Source: Uruburuella suis
GTDB taxonomy: Bacteria > Pseudomonadota > Gammaproteobacteria > Burkholderiales > Neisseriaceae
Direction of reading: 5' to 3'
DNA length: 64,000 nt
Assembly (NCBI RefSeq): GCF_004341385.1
Contig: NZ_SLXE01000011.1
Location: 1-64,000 of the forward strand
The notes under the pieces were generated by a model. It did not search any database, was not told the origin of the DNA, and saw only the letters and a program-made list of their open reading frames with translations. This document shows positions 49,921-59,749 of the stretch, piece after piece (positions within the stretch are counted from its first letter, which is position 1; the number at the start of each line of letters is the position of its first letter). Both the position numbers and the translations under genes were made by a program.

Positions 49921-51969
49921 ATGAGCAATGTATTGTTGAATCTGGCCGATGAGCCGCGTTACGATGAAATCACCACCGCCGACATCAAGCCCGCCATGCA
50001 GGCGGCGATTGCCGAGGCGCGCGATGCGATTGCCGGGGTGAAGGCGCAGGCCGACATCACTTGGGGCAACACGGTGGAGCAGCTCACCGACATCACCGAG
50101 CGCGTGGGGCGCATTTGGGGCGTGGTGGCGCATTTGAATTCGGTGGCCGACACGCCGCCCTTGCGCGCGGTGTATAACGAATTGATGCCCGAGGTCACGG
50201 TGTTTTTCACCGAAATCGGCCAAGATATGGCGCTTTACGAGCGCTTTAAGGCGATTAAAAACAGCGCAGCGTTCGATAAGCTCGATGCGGCGCAACAAAC
50301 CAAGCTGCAACACGATTTGCGCGATTTTGTGTTGAGCGGTGCGGAATTGCCACCCGAAGCGCAGGCCGAATTTGCGGCGCTGCAAACCGAGGGCGCGCAA
50401 TTGGCGGCGCAGTTTTCACAAAATGTGCTCGATGCCACCGATGCGTTTGCGCTTTATTTTGATGATGCGGACGAATTGGCCGGCCTTACCGAAGAAGCCT
50501 TAGCGATGTTTGCCGCTGCCGCCGCGGCCGAGGGCAAAAGCGGCTATAAAATCGGCCTGCAAATGCCGCACTATATCGCCGTGATGCAATATGCCGATAA
50601 GCGCGAATTGCGCGAAAAGCTTTATCACGCTTATGTGACCCGCGCCAGTGAATTGAGCGATGAGGGCAAATTCGACAACACCGCCAACATCAACCGCCGC
50701 CTGGAAGTGGCTTTGCGCGAGGCGCAATTGCTGGGCTACCGCAATTTTGCCGAATTGTCGCTGGCCACCAAAATGGCCGATTCGCCCGAGCAAGTGCTGG
50801 CTTTTCTGCACGATTTGGCCCGCCGCGCCAAGCCTTTTGCCGAAAAAGATTTGGCTGAATTGCAGGCTTTTGCCCGCGACTCTTTGGGCTTGGCTGATTT
50901 GCAGGCTTGGGATGTGGCCTATGCCGGCGAAAAGCTGCGTCAGGCCAAATATGCCTTCAGCGAAACCGAAGTGAAAAAATATTTTCCGGTGAATAAAGTG
51001 CTCGGCGGCCTGTTTGCGCAGATTCATCGCCTTTATGGTGTGAACCTGATGGAAAAACGCGTGCCGGTGTGGCACCCTGATGTGCGCTATTTCGAGCTGG
51101 AAAAAGGCGGCAGCATCATCGGCGGCGTGTATTTGGATCTCTATGCGCGCGAGGGCAAGCGCGGCGGCGCCTGGATGAACGATTACCGCGGCCGCCGCCG
51201 CTTTACCGAGGGTGATAAAATCGGCCAAATGCAAACGCCGGTGGCTTATTTGGTGTGCAATTTCACCCCGCCCGTGGGCGGCAAAGAAGCGCGCCTTTCC
51301 CACGATGAAATCATCACCCTCTTTCACGAAACCGGCCACGGCCTGCACCATTTGCTCACGCAGGTGGACGAATTGGGCGTGAGCGGCATCAACGGCGTGG
51401 AATGGGATGCGGTGGAATTGCCCAGCCAGTTTATGGAAAACTTTGTGTGGGAATACGATGTGTTGGCCGAAATGTCGGCACACGAAGAAAACGGCGCCCC
51501 GCTGCCGCGCGCATTGTTCGACAAAATGGTGGCGGCGAAAAATTTCCAGCGCGGCATGTTTATGGTGCGGCAAATGGAATTTGCGCTTTTCGATATGCAG
51601 ATCTACAGCCAGAGCGAAGAAGGCCGTCTGAATGAATGGCCGCAAGTGCTCGAAGCCGTGCGCCGCGAAGTGTCGGTGGTGCAGCCGCCGGCGTATAACC
51701 GCTTTGCGCTGAGCTTCGGCCATATCTTTGCCGGTGGCTATTCGGCGGGCTATTACAGCTATTCATGGGCAGAAGTGCTCAGCGCCGATGCTTATGCCGC
51801 TTTTGAAGAAAGCGATGATGTGAAAGCCACCGGCAAACGCTTCTGGCAAGAGGTGTTGGCCGTGGGCGGCTCGCGCAGCGCGATGGAATCGTTTAAGGCT
51901 TTCAGAGGCCGCGAGCCGAAAATCGATGCCTTGCTGCGCCACAGCGGCTTTGATGCGGATGCGGCTTGA
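49921..51969 (+). CDS. prlC: oligopeptidase A (M3 metallopeptidase)
   Basis: A 682-aa zinc oligopeptidase. The HEXXH motif is LFHETGHGLHHLL, with the third ligand Glu in the NGVEWDAVELPSQFMENF helix. FARDSLGLADLQAWDVAYAGEKLRQAKYAFSE and YNRFALSFGHIFAGGYSAGYYSYSWAEVLSADAYAAF are PrlC/OpdA hallmarks. It degrades signal peptides and small peptides in the cytoplasm. Length is as expected. Confidence 0.93.
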   Translation: MSNVLLNLADEPRYDEITTADIKPAMQAAIAEARDAIAGVKAQADITWGNTVEQLTDITERVGRIWGVVAHLNSVADTPPLRAVYNELMPEVTVFFTEIGQDMALYERFKAIKNSAAFDKLDAAQQTKLQHDLRDFVLSGAELPPEAQAEFAALQTEGAQLAAQFSQNVLDATDAFALYFDDADELAGLTEEALAMFAAAAAAEGKSGYKIGLQMPHYIAVMQYADKRELREKLYHAYVTRASELSDEGKFDNTANINRRLEVALREAQLLGYRNFAELSLATKMADSPEQVLAFLHDLARRAKPFAEKDLAELQAFARDSLGLADLQAWDVAYAGEKLRQAKYAFSETEVKKYFPVNKVLGGLFAQIHRLYGVNLMEKRVPVWHPDVRYFELEKGGSIIGGVYLDLYAREGKRGGAWMNDYRGRRRFTEGDKIGQMQTPVAYLVCNFTPPVGGKEARLSHDEIITLFHETGHGLHHLLTQVDELGVSGINGVEWDAVELPSQFMENFVWEYDVLAEMSAHEENGAPLPRALFDKMVAAKNFQRGMFMVRQMEFALFDMQIYSQSEEGRLNEWPQVLEAVRREVSVVQPPAYNRFALSFGHIFAGGYSAGYYSYSWAEVLSADAYAAFEESDDVKATGKRFWQEVLAVGGSRSAMESFKAFRGREPKIDALLRHSGFDADAA

Positions 51970-51990
51970 TGATTCTTGTGTTTAACCTTT

Positions 51991-52034
51991 AAAGCGAGAG
52001 GCCGTCTGAAACCTTTCAGACGGCCTCTCGCTTT
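51991..52034 (+). terminator. prlC terminator (DUS hairpin)
   Basis: AAAGCGAGAGGCCGTCTGAAA pairs perfectly with its inverse across CC and is followed by TTTTT. Confidence 0.8.
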
Positions 52035-52060
52035 ATTTTTATCAAATCATCAAAAAAAGG

Positions 52061-52089
52061 TTGACAGTAAAAAAGCAGTTCTATATTAT
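52061..52089 (+). promoter_or_regulatory. tRNA-Lys promoter
   Basis: A consensus -35 TTGACA (52061-52066), 17-base spacer and -10 TATTAT (52084-52089) place the start shortly before the tRNA. Confidence 0.8.
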
Positions 52090-52099
52090 GCACGTCTTC

Positions 52100-52175
52100 G
52101 GGTCGTTAGCTCAGCTGGTAGAGCAGCGGACTTTTAATCCGTTGGTCGAAGGTTCGAATCCTTCACGACCCACCA
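52100..52175 (+). tRNA. tRNA-Lys (anticodon TTT)
   Basis: A 76-nt cloverleaf: acceptor GGGTCGT pairs with ACGACCC, D-arm GCTCAGCTGGTAGAGC, anticodon loop CTTTTAA with TTT at 52133-52135, T-arm GGTTCGAATCC, and an encoded CCA end. Confidence 0.97.
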
Positions 52176-52274
52176 AACCTACCGAGCGGCCAATCTTTTT
52201 GAGATTGGCCACTCGGTTTTTATCGGCTGCAAACCGCCGGATTTTTTGAAAAGAATTATCTGCTGAAGCCGCAC

Positions 52275-52320
52275 AAACAAAAGGCCGTCTGAAAGAAATC
52301 TTTCAGACGGCCTTTTGTTA
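52275..52320 (-). terminator. sstT terminator (DUS hairpin)
   Basis: AACAAAAGGCCGTCTGAAAG pairs with its inverse across a few bases, just after the sstT stop. Confidence 0.75.
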
Positions 52321-52331
52321 TTTCAAACCGC

Positions 52332-53561
52332 TTACAAGCTGCCGTTGCTGCGTTGGCGGCCGATATCCGCTGCGGCGGTGAAGAGCACATCGGTTGAGGA
52401 ATTGAGCGCAGTTTCGCAAGAATCTTGCACCACGCCGATGATAAAGCCCACGGCCACCACCTGCATGGCCACATCGTTGGAAATGCCGAACAGGCTGCAC
52501 GCCAAGGGAATCAGCAGCAGCGAGCCGCCGGCCACGCCGGATGCGCCGCAGGCGCTGACGGTGGCCACGAGGCTGAGCAAAATGGCGGTCCAGAAATCCA
52601 CCGTGATGCCCTCGGTGTGGGCGGCTGCCAGCGCCAGCACGGTGATGGTGATGGCTGCGCCGGCCATATTGATGGTGGCGCCCAGCGGAATTGAGATGGA
52701 ATAAGTGTCTTCATGCAGGTTGAGCTTTTTGGCCAGCGCCATATTCACCGGAATATTGGCGGCGGAGCTGCGGGTGAAAAAGGCGGTGACGCCGCTTTCA
52801 CGCAGGCAGGTAAACACCAGCGGATAAGGATTGCTGCGGATTTTCCACCACACGATGATGGGGTTGACCACCAGCGCGATAAACAACATGCAGCCCACCA
52901 GTACGGTAATCAGCTTGGCATAGCTCACCAGCGCGCCGAAGCCGGTTTCGGCAATGGTGGAAGCCACTAGGCCGAAAATGCCCAAAGGTGCAAAGCGGAT
53001 TACCCATTTCACCACGGTCGACACGGCATCGGCCATATCGGCAATCAGGGTGCGGGTGCCTTCCGAGGCATGGCGCAAAGCCGCGCCCAGCACCAGCGCC
53101 CAAGCCAGAATGCCGATGTAGTTGGCATTGGCAATGGCGTTTACCGGGTTGGCCACCAGATTCATCAGCAGCGTTTTCAACACTTCCACAATGCCCGAGG
53201 GCGGGGTAACGTCGATGCCACCGGTGGGCACGAGAATAATGTTGGTGGGAAACATAAAGCTGGCAATCACGGCCGAGAGCGCGGCCAGAAAAGTGCCGAT
53301 GATATAAAGCACGATAATCGGCTTCACATAAGCTTCGTTGCCTTTTTGATGCTGCGCAATCGCACTCATCACCAGCACAAACACCAACACCGGCGCCACG
53401 GCTTTAAGCGCACCCACAAACAGGTTGCCCAAGAGCCCCACGGCCATACCCGCTTGCGGCGAGAGCCACGCCAGCGCGATGCCGAGCACCAAGCCGATGA
53501 CGATTTGTTTGACCAGGCTCACACGGTTCATCATATGGAGAATCGGATTTCCGCTTGCCAT
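52332..53561 (-). CDS. sstT: serine/threonine:sodium symporter
   Basis: A 409-aa dicarboxylate/amino acid:cation symporter family protein with eight or so hydrophobic segments. Hallmarks are FFTRSSAANIPVNMALAKKLNLHEDTYSISIPLGATINMAGAAITITVLALAAAHT (serine-rich HP1 and NMAGA) and ACGASGVAGGSLLLIPLACSLFGI (HP2). SstT imports serine and threonine with Na+. The start MASGNPIL follows AAAGGAATC. Confidence 0.9.
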   Translation of the reverse strand: MASGNPILHMMNRVSLVKQIVIGLVLGIALAWLSPQAGMAVGLLGNLFVGALKAVAPVLVFVLVMSAIAQHQKGNEAYVKPIIVLYIIGTFLAALSAVIASFMFPTNIILVPTGGIDVTPPSGIVEVLKTLLMNLVANPVNAIANANYIGILAWALVLGAALRHASEGTRTLIADMADAVSTVVKWVIRFAPLGIFGLVASTIAETGFGALVSYAKLITVLVGCMLFIALVVNPIIVWWKIRSNPYPLVFTCLRESGVTAFFTRSSAANIPVNMALAKKLNLHEDTYSISIPLGATINMAGAAITITVLALAAAHTEGITVDFWTAILLSLVATVSACGASGVAGGSLLLIPLACSLFGISNDVAMQVVAVGFIIGVVQDSCETALNSSTDVLFTAAADIGRQRSNGSL

Positions 53562-53942
53562 GATGATTCCTTTAAATAATGTTAAGAAAGGCTAATATTC
53601 TAAAATAAAATACCTGCTTTGGGGTGTTGTTTTTGAAAATAGAACAAACAGCCATAAAAATAAATATTATTAAACGAATATGTTATTATTTGGCATGTTT
53701 TTTGGAATAAACAGCAACTTTTATTTTTTCGTGCACCGGCGCAGGTTTTGAATGTCTTATGCAGTGGCCGGATATTTTGTTGAAAAAATTGGCCGCCGCG
53801 CCCGCAGCAGCTTCACCTAGCCGCCAATTTGCGCTGATGCGTTCAGACGGCCTGAGGGCTTCTGCAACGCGCTGAAAATGATGTTAGAATCGCCGTTTAT
53901 GCCTGTTGCCGAGCCGACGCCGTATTGCCTTTTTTTATTCAT
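53562..53942. other. AT-rich intergenic between sstT and tamA
   Basis: These 380 bases separate divergent genes. The sstT-proximal part is very AT-rich, as expected for promoters, but no promoter is clear enough to name. A single DUS (about 53840) lies near tamA. No gene or RNA seen. Confidence 0.5.
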
Positions 53943-55799
53943 ATGAACAAACACACCGCCACCCTGATGATGACCACGCTGGCGCTTGCCTGTGCACAAG
54001 CGTTTGCCGATGAGCCTGCCTTCGAGCAGCCGAAGGCGGCCGATTATGTGCCCTCGGGCAGCCGTGCTGCCGCTGAAGATAAGGCCGCGCAAACGCAGGA
54101 AGAAGGCGGCAACCTGCCGCTGAAATATCCGGTGGAAATCCGTACCGACAACAGCGAAGTCAAGGCCATGCTGCAAGAATACCTGCCGCTGATCACCCAG
54201 CAGCAGCAAGAAGTGCTTGATCGCGAGCAGGTGGGTTTTTTGGCCGAAGATGCGCCTGATAACGTGCAAACTATGTTGCGCACCAAAGGCTATTTCAATG
54301 GCCGCGTTACCGTGTCGCCCGCGGGTGAAGGCTATGTGGTGGCGGTGGCGCCCGGCCCGCAAACCAAAATTGAAAATGTGGGCGTGGCGATTTTGGGCGA
54401 TATTCTGCAAGACGAAGATTTGTCGGCCTATTATAAAAATGCTTTGAATAATTGGTCTTTGCCTGTGGGCGATGCGTTTAACCAAAGCGATTGGAGCAGC
54501 AGCAAAACCGCCGTGCTCTCGGCAGTTACCCGCAAAAAATACCCGCTCGCCACGCTTTCCCACAGCCAGGCCACCATCAATCCGACGCAAAACACGGCCG
54601 ACTTGAGCGTGACGGTGGAAAGCCGCCAGCCGGTGTATTTCGGCGATATCGACATCAGCGGCACACAGCGTTATCCGGTGAGTGTGGCGCGCGGGCTGGC
54701 GCGATTTTCTCCCGGTTCTCCTTATGATTTGGATAAGCTGCTCGATTACCAGCAGGCGCTGGAGCAGGACGGCCATTATTCCGGTGCATCGGTGCAGGCC
54801 GATTTTGAAAATATGCAGGGTGACCGTGTGCCGGTAAAAGTGGCGGTGTCGGAAATGAAACGGCAAAAGCTGGAAGTGGGCTTGCGCTATGATTCGGAAT
54901 ACGGCCCGGGTGGGCGCGTGGGCTATGATTATTATAATCTCTTCAACCGCGGCTACATCGGCTCGGTGGTGGTGGATGGTGATAAATATGAAACCACGGT
55001 GGCCGCCGGTATCAGCCAGCCGCGCGACAATCACGGCCATTATTGGACCTCCAATGTGTCCTACACCCGCTCCACCACCCAAAATCTGGAAAAAAATGCC
55101 TTGAGCAGCGGTGTGTGGCATGTGCGCGACCGGGACGGCATCGAATCGCGCCTCGGCCTCGAATACATCACCGAAAGCCGCCGCGTGCCCGACACCGATT
55201 ATGATCTCGGCCGCAGCCACGCCACCATGCTCACCGCTTCGTGGAAGCGCCAAAATATCGAAACGCTGCTGCGCCCCGAAAACGGCTATTATCTCGACGG
55301 CAAAATCGGCAGCACCTTGGGCACTTTGCTTTCATCCACCCAAGTGGCGCGGGCAACCGGCCGCGCCGGCTATTATTTCACCCCGGAAAACAAAAAAATC
55401 GGCACCTTTATCGTGCGCGGCCAATTGGGCTATGTGTATGCCAAAGAAGATAAAGATGTGCCCTCTACCCTGCAATTTCGCACCGGCGGCGCCACATCGG
55501 TGCGCGGCTACGAGCTCGACAGTATCGGCCTTGAGGGGCCCAATAATTCGGTGCTGCCCGAGCGTGCGTTGGCCGTGGCCAGCTTGGAATACCAATATCC
55601 GGTTACCAAAAGCTTCTCTGCCGCCGTGTTCCACGATATGGGCGATGCGGCCGACAATTTCAAAGAAATGACGCTCAAACACGGCACCGGCGTGGGCGTG
55701 CGCTGGTTCAGCCCGGTGGCGCCTTTCTCGTTTGACGTGGCTTACGGCCATCAAGATAAAAAACTGCGCTGGCACATCAGCCTGGGAACCCGATTTTAA
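53943..55799 (+). CDS. tamA: TamA, outer-membrane translocation and assembly module
   Basis: A 618-aa Omp85-family protein. A signal ends AQAFA; POTRA-like repeats occupy residues about 50-260 (GYFNGRVTVSPAGEGYVVAVAPGPQTKIENVGV, VYFGDIDISGTQRYPVSVARGLARFSPGSPYDLDKLLDYQQALEQDGHYSGASVQADFE), then a 16-strand barrel ending FDVAYGHQDKKLRWHISLGTRF with a terminal Phe. TamA works with TamB to insert outer-membrane proteins and in lipid transport. The stop overlaps the tamB start. Confidence 0.92.
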   Translation: MNKHTATLMMTTLALACAQAFADEPAFEQPKAADYVPSGSRAAAEDKAAQTQEEGGNLPLKYPVEIRTDNSEVKAMLQEYLPLITQQQQEVLDREQVGFLAEDAPDNVQTMLRTKGYFNGRVTVSPAGEGYVVAVAPGPQTKIENVGVAILGDILQDEDLSAYYKNALNNWSLPVGDAFNQSDWSSSKTAVLSAVTRKKYPLATLSHSQATINPTQNTADLSVTVESRQPVYFGDIDISGTQRYPVSVARGLARFSPGSPYDLDKLLDYQQALEQDGHYSGASVQADFENMQGDRVPVKVAVSEMKRQKLEVGLRYDSEYGPGGRVGYDYYNLFNRGYIGSVVVDGDKYETTVAAGISQPRDNHGHYWTSNVSYTRSTTQNLEKNALSSGVWHVRDRDGIESRLGLEYITESRRVPDTDYDLGRSHATMLTASWKRQNIETLLRPENGYYLDGKIGSTLGTLLSSTQVARATGRAGYYFTPENKKIGTFIVRGQLGYVYAKEDKDVPSTLQFRTGGATSVRGYELDSIGLEGPNNSVLPERALAVASLEYQYPVTKSFSAAVFHDMGDAADNFKEMTLKHGTGVGVRWFSPVAPFSFDVAYGHQDKKLRWHISLGTRF

Positions 55800-58700
55800 T
55801 GATGCAAACAACCGATATTGCCCCGATGCCGTCTGAAAACGCTGTAGAGCATGCCGGCAAGCCGCCTGAAAAAAAGCCCGCCAAACGCCGCTGGCTCAAA
55901 GGCATCGTATGGGCGCTGGTGCTGGCAGTGCTGCTGCTGTGCGGTTTCGTGGCTTGGCTCGCATCCACCGAATCGGGCTTGCGCTTCGGCCTCTATCGCC
56001 TGCCCGCTTGGTTTGGCGTAAACATCACCTCGAAAACGCTGCAAGGCACCTTACTCAAAGGCTTTCACGGCGATGAATGGCGCATCGAAACCGAAGGTGC
56101 CGATGTGGACATCAGCAGCTTTGTGCTGCGCTGGCAACCGCAAGAATTGTGGCAGAAAAAGCTGCATATCCAGCGCATTGCCGCCGGCGACGTCCACATC
56201 ACCAGCAAGCCCGTGCCGCCGCAAGAGCCCACGCCTTCAAGCGGGCTGCCCAAGAGCGTGAGCCTGCCTTTGGCTGTGGCTGTCGACAGCGTGGAGGTGG
56301 GGCGCATCACCAGCGGCAAAGAGCAAACCCTGCTGCTGCGCCGCATTCAGCTGGCTTATCAATATAACCATCAACAGCACTTATTGAATGTGCAAGACCT
56401 GCAAACGCCTTGGAGCGTGTCGGCCGGCCGCATCACGCTCGGCCTGCAAACGCCGTTTGCGCTCAACGGTGCTTTCGACAGCACCGGTGTGCTCGACGAC
56501 ATCAGCGTGGAAAACCATGTGCGTTTGAGCGGCAGCTTGCAAGATGTGGGCGCGCGCACCCATCTTTCCGGCAAAGGCATCAGCCTCAATGCAGAAACCA
56601 TGCTGCACCCGTTTGCTGAAAAACTGAATGAAAAAATCGACCATATCCAAATCAAGGGCGACGGCATCAACCCGCAAGCCTTTATCGCCGGCCTGCCCGA
56701 AGCCAAGCTGGATTTTGACGCCACCGTGGTGCCGGCATTCGCAGAAGGCTTGGCGCTGGAAGGCTCGATCGATTTGCTCAACAGCGCCGCGGCGCCCGCC
56801 GATGCAGGCGGCATGCCGGTGCGCACCTTGCTGGGCGAATTCACGGTAAACGACGATGGCTTGATAACCATTTCAGACCTCACCGCGCAATTGCTGAAAA
56901 AAGGGCAGCTCAAGCTCTCCGGCAGCATCAACACCGATAAGCAGGCGCTCGATTTGGCGCTGCTGCTGCAAGATATTGTGGCCGCCGATGCGCTCAAACA
57001 AAACCTCAGCGGCAGCCTCAACGGCGAAATCACCGTGAAAGGCGGCTTTGATGCCCCCGAAACCGCGTGGCAATTCGACACCGGCACAGCGAAAAGCAGC
57101 GGCCTGGTGCAGCTGCAAAACGACACCGCGCTCGGCCAGCAAACCGTGTTGCTGAAAAAAGCGCAAATTCTGCCCAACGGCGGCGGCGAAATGAATGCCG
57201 AAGGCCGCTTGGAGTTGTTTAAAAACCAGGCGCTGCAGCTGGCCATCAACAGTAAAGATTTCAACCCGGGCAAGCTTAATCCCGCCTTTCCCGACGGCCG
57301 TGTCAACGGCGACATCAATGTGGCGGGCGAGCTGGCCAACAATATTTTCAGCGGCAAAATGCAGTTCGGCCCCAGCGTGCTCTCAGGCGTGCCGCTGCGC
57401 GGCAGCGCCGATGTAGTGTATGAGCAGGCACATCTTTCCCGAGCCGTGGCCGATATCTTGCTCGGCCGCAACAGCATCAAAACCAACGGCAGCTTCGGCA
57501 AGGCGGGCGACCGCCTCAATCTCGACATCAACGCACCCGACCTCGAGCGCTTCGGCTTCGGCTTGAGCGGCCTGATTGTGGCCAAAGGCTATGTGGCCGG
57601 CGAGCCGAGCAAAATCGAAGCCAATTTGAGCGGGCAGGCGCGCAATGTGCGCATACAAAAAGCCGTGGCCATCAACCAGCTCGATTTCAAGCTGCAAGGC
57701 TCGCCCGATTACAGCCGGCCGCTCGATATCGAGCTGAAGGGCAACCGCATCGTAATACCCGGCAGCAGCGAGCCGACGGTGGTGGATGCGGTGAATCTGT
57801 TTGCCAAAGGCACCGGGCGCAGCCATCGGATTAACGGCGGCGGCAGCATGGCGCTGGGCGGCAAGCCTTACAAGCTGGAAATCGATGCCAACGGCGGCCT
57901 CAACGAGCAAAACCAATGGAAGGGTGTGCTCAGCGTGCTCGACATCAGCGGCGCATTCAACCTCAAGCTGCAAAACCGCATGAATCTCGAAGCCGGTGCC
58001 GAGCGCGTGGTGATGAGTGCTGCGCGCTGGTCGGCCATGGGCGGCAGCCTGAATTTGGAGCAATTTATTTGGGATGCGAAAAACGGCATCACCACCAAAG
58101 GCTCGGCGCAAAATCTGGCGGTGTCGGAGCTGCACAATTTCTACACGCTGCCGGTGCAGCATAATTTGGTGCTCAGCGGCGATTGGGATTTATCCTACAG
58201 CCAAAACGCACGCGGCTATTTCAATATCCGCCGCCAAAGCGGTGACATTGAGCTGCCCTACCGCAAGCAGATGCTGGGCTTGGGCGCGCTCTCGCTCAAC
58301 ACCCGCTTTCAAAACGGCCGCATCGATAGCACGCTCGAGGGCGTGACCGGTTATGGCACGGTGGGCGGCAACCTCGTGATCAGCCAGCAATTCGGCAACG
58401 ACATTATGCTCGCGCCCATCAGCGGCCGATTGCGCATCAGCGCGCCCAATCTGGATGCTTTTCGCAATTTCCTGCCCATCGGACAAAGCCTGCGCGGCAG
58501 CCTGCTGGGCGAAGCGGCGATTGGCGGGCGCGTGGGCGAACCTTCGTTTGACGGCACGCTCAACGGCGACAATCTGTTTTACCGCAACCGCGAAATCGGC
58601 CTTGTGCTCGACAACGGCAGCTTGCGCTCGCGCCTGCAAGGGCAGCGTTGGCTGATCGAGAGCCTGCGCTTCCAACGCGGCGGCACGGTGCAGCTCAGCG

Positions 58701-59677
58701 GCGCGGTGGGCTTGCGCAACATCGAGCCCGATGTGAATGTGCGCATGGTGCTCGATAAATATCAGGCGCTCGACCAGCCCAACCGCCGCTTGGTGCTCAG
58801 CGGCGAAGCGCAGCTGCTCTACACCGAAGCCAACGGTGTGACATTGGGCGGCACCATCAAAGCCGATTCCGGCCATTTCGGCTTTCAAAAAGGCGGCATG
58901 CCCACGCTGGGCGATGATGTGGTGGTATTGGGCGAAGCGCCCAAAGCGCCGGTGGCCACCACGCCTGTGAATATGAATTTAATGCTGGATCTCAACAATA
59001 ATGTGCGCTTCAGCGGCTCGGGGCTGGATGTGACGTTGGGCGGCCGGCTCAATTTGGTGGCCAAGCCCGGCCAGGAAGTGCAAGGCGTGGGTACGGTTAC
59101 GGTGGTGAAAGGCCAATACAAGGCCTACGGCCAAAATCTGGAAATCAGCAAAGGCAATATTTCGTTTGTGGGGCCGCTCTCCGATCCCAATCTGAATATC
59201 CGCGCCGAGCGGCGGCTCTCGCCGGTGGGGGCGGGTGTGGAAGTGCTCGGCAGCCTCAATAATCCGCGCGTGACTTTGGTGGCCAACGAGCCGATGAGCG
59301 AGAAAGACAAGCTTTCGTGGCTGATTCTCAACCGCGCCAGCAGCGGCAGCGACAGCGATGAAGCCGCGCTGGGTGCGGCAGCAGGGGCGTGGCTGGCCGG
59401 CAACATCAACGATAAAATCGGCCTGGTGGATGATTTCGGCTTCACCAGCCAGCGCACGCGCAATGCCCAAACGGGCGAGCTTAATCCGGCCGAGCAGGTG
59501 CTCACCGTGGGCAAACAGCTCACCAATGAATTGTATTTGGGCTATGAATACGGCATCGAGAGCGCCAGCCAGTCGGTGAAATTGATGTATCAGCTCACCC
59601 GCGCCGTGCAGGCCATTGCCCGCGTCGGCTCCGAATCGTGGGGCGGCGAGGTGAAATATTCCATTCGTTTTGATTAA
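55799..59677 (+). CDS. tamB: TamB, inner-membrane/periplasmic translocation subunit
   Basis: A 1292-aa AsmA-like protein. An N-terminal membrane helix (about 36-58) anchors a long beta-taco of repeating strands, ending in the DUF490 domain (GVGTVTVVKGQYKAYGQNLEISKGNISFVGPLSDPNLNIRAERR, VTLVANEPMSEKDKLSWLILNR). It forms a hydrophobic groove carrying lipids or helping outer-membrane assembly, contacting TamA. TAATG overlap with tamA makes them co-translated. The reading frame is intact. Confidence 0.93.
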   Translation: MMQTTDIAPMPSENAVEHAGKPPEKKPAKRRWLKGIVWALVLAVLLLCGFVAWLASTESGLRFGLYRLPAWFGVNITSKTLQGTLLKGFHGDEWRIETEGADVDISSFVLRWQPQELWQKKLHIQRIAAGDVHITSKPVPPQEPTPSSGLPKSVSLPLAVAVDSVEVGRITSGKEQTLLLRRIQLAYQYNHQQHLLNVQDLQTPWSVSAGRITLGLQTPFALNGAFDSTGVLDDISVENHVRLSGSLQDVGARTHLSGKGISLNAETMLHPFAEKLNEKIDHIQIKGDGINPQAFIAGLPEAKLDFDATVVPAFAEGLALEGSIDLLNSAAAPADAGGMPVRTLLGEFTVNDDGLITISDLTAQLLKKGQLKLSGSINTDKQALDLALLLQDIVAADALKQNLSGSLNGEITVKGGFDAPETAWQFDTGTAKSSGLVQLQNDTALGQQTVLLKKAQILPNGGGEMNAEGRLELFKNQALQLAINSKDFNPGKLNPAFPDGRVNGDINVAGELANNIFSGKMQFGPSVLSGVPLRGSADVVYEQAHLSRAVADILLGRNSIKTNGSFGKAGDRLNLDINAPDLERFGFGLSGLIVAKGYVAGEPSKIEANLSGQARNVRIQKAVAINQLDFKLQGSPDYSRPLDIELKGNRIVIPGSSEPTVVDAVNLFAKGTGRSHRINGGGSMALGGKPYKLEIDANGGLNEQNQWKGVLSVLDISGAFNLKLQNRMNLEAGAERVVMSAARWSAMGGSLNLEQFIWDAKNGITTKGSAQNLAVSELHNFYTLPVQHNLVLSGDWDLSYSQNARGYFNIRRQSGDIELPYRKQMLGLGALSLNTRFQNGRIDSTLEGVTGYGTVGGNLVISQQFGNDIMLAPISGRLRISAPNLDAFRNFLPIGQSLRGSLLGEAAIGGRVGEPSFDGTLNGDNLFYRNREIGLVLDNGSLRSRLQGQRWLIESLRFQRGGTVQLSGAVGLRNIEPDVNVRMVLDKYQALDQPNRRLVLSGEAQLLYTEANGVTLGGTIKADSGHFGFQKGGMPTLGDDVVVLGEAPKAPVATTPVNMNLMLDLNNNVRFSGSGLDVTLGGRLNLVAKPGQEVQGVGTVTVVKGQYKAYGQNLEISKGNISFVGPLSDPNLNIRAERRLSPVGAGVEVLGSLNNPRVTLVANEPMSEKDKLSWLILNRASSGSDSDEAALGAAAGAWLAGNINDKIGLVDDFGFTSQRTRNAQTGELNPAEQVLTVGKQLTNELYLGYEYGIESASQSVKLMYQLTRAVQAIARVGSESWGGEVKYSIRFD

Positions 59678-59685
59678 TAATCAAA

Positions 59686-59713
59686 AAGGCCGTCTGAAAC
59701 CTTTCAGACGGCC
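59686..59713 (+). terminator. tamB terminator (DUS hairpin)
   Basis: AGGCCGTCTGAAA and its inverse are separated by CC. Confidence 0.65.
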
Positions 59714-59749
59714 TGTGCAGTTATTTTGTTTGATTGGCAGATTATATTG

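Noticed and set aside
50500..51723. A 407-codon minus-strand frame opposite prlC
   Set aside because: It has His/Phe-rich shadow composition and no motifs; prlC is intact.
52061..52249. A 62-codon plus-strand frame over the tRNA-Lys
   Set aside because: It reads through the promoter and tRNA; no protein expected.
53817..55253. A 478-codon minus-strand frame opposite tamA
   Set aside because: Shadow frame rich in His and Arg, with no start context.
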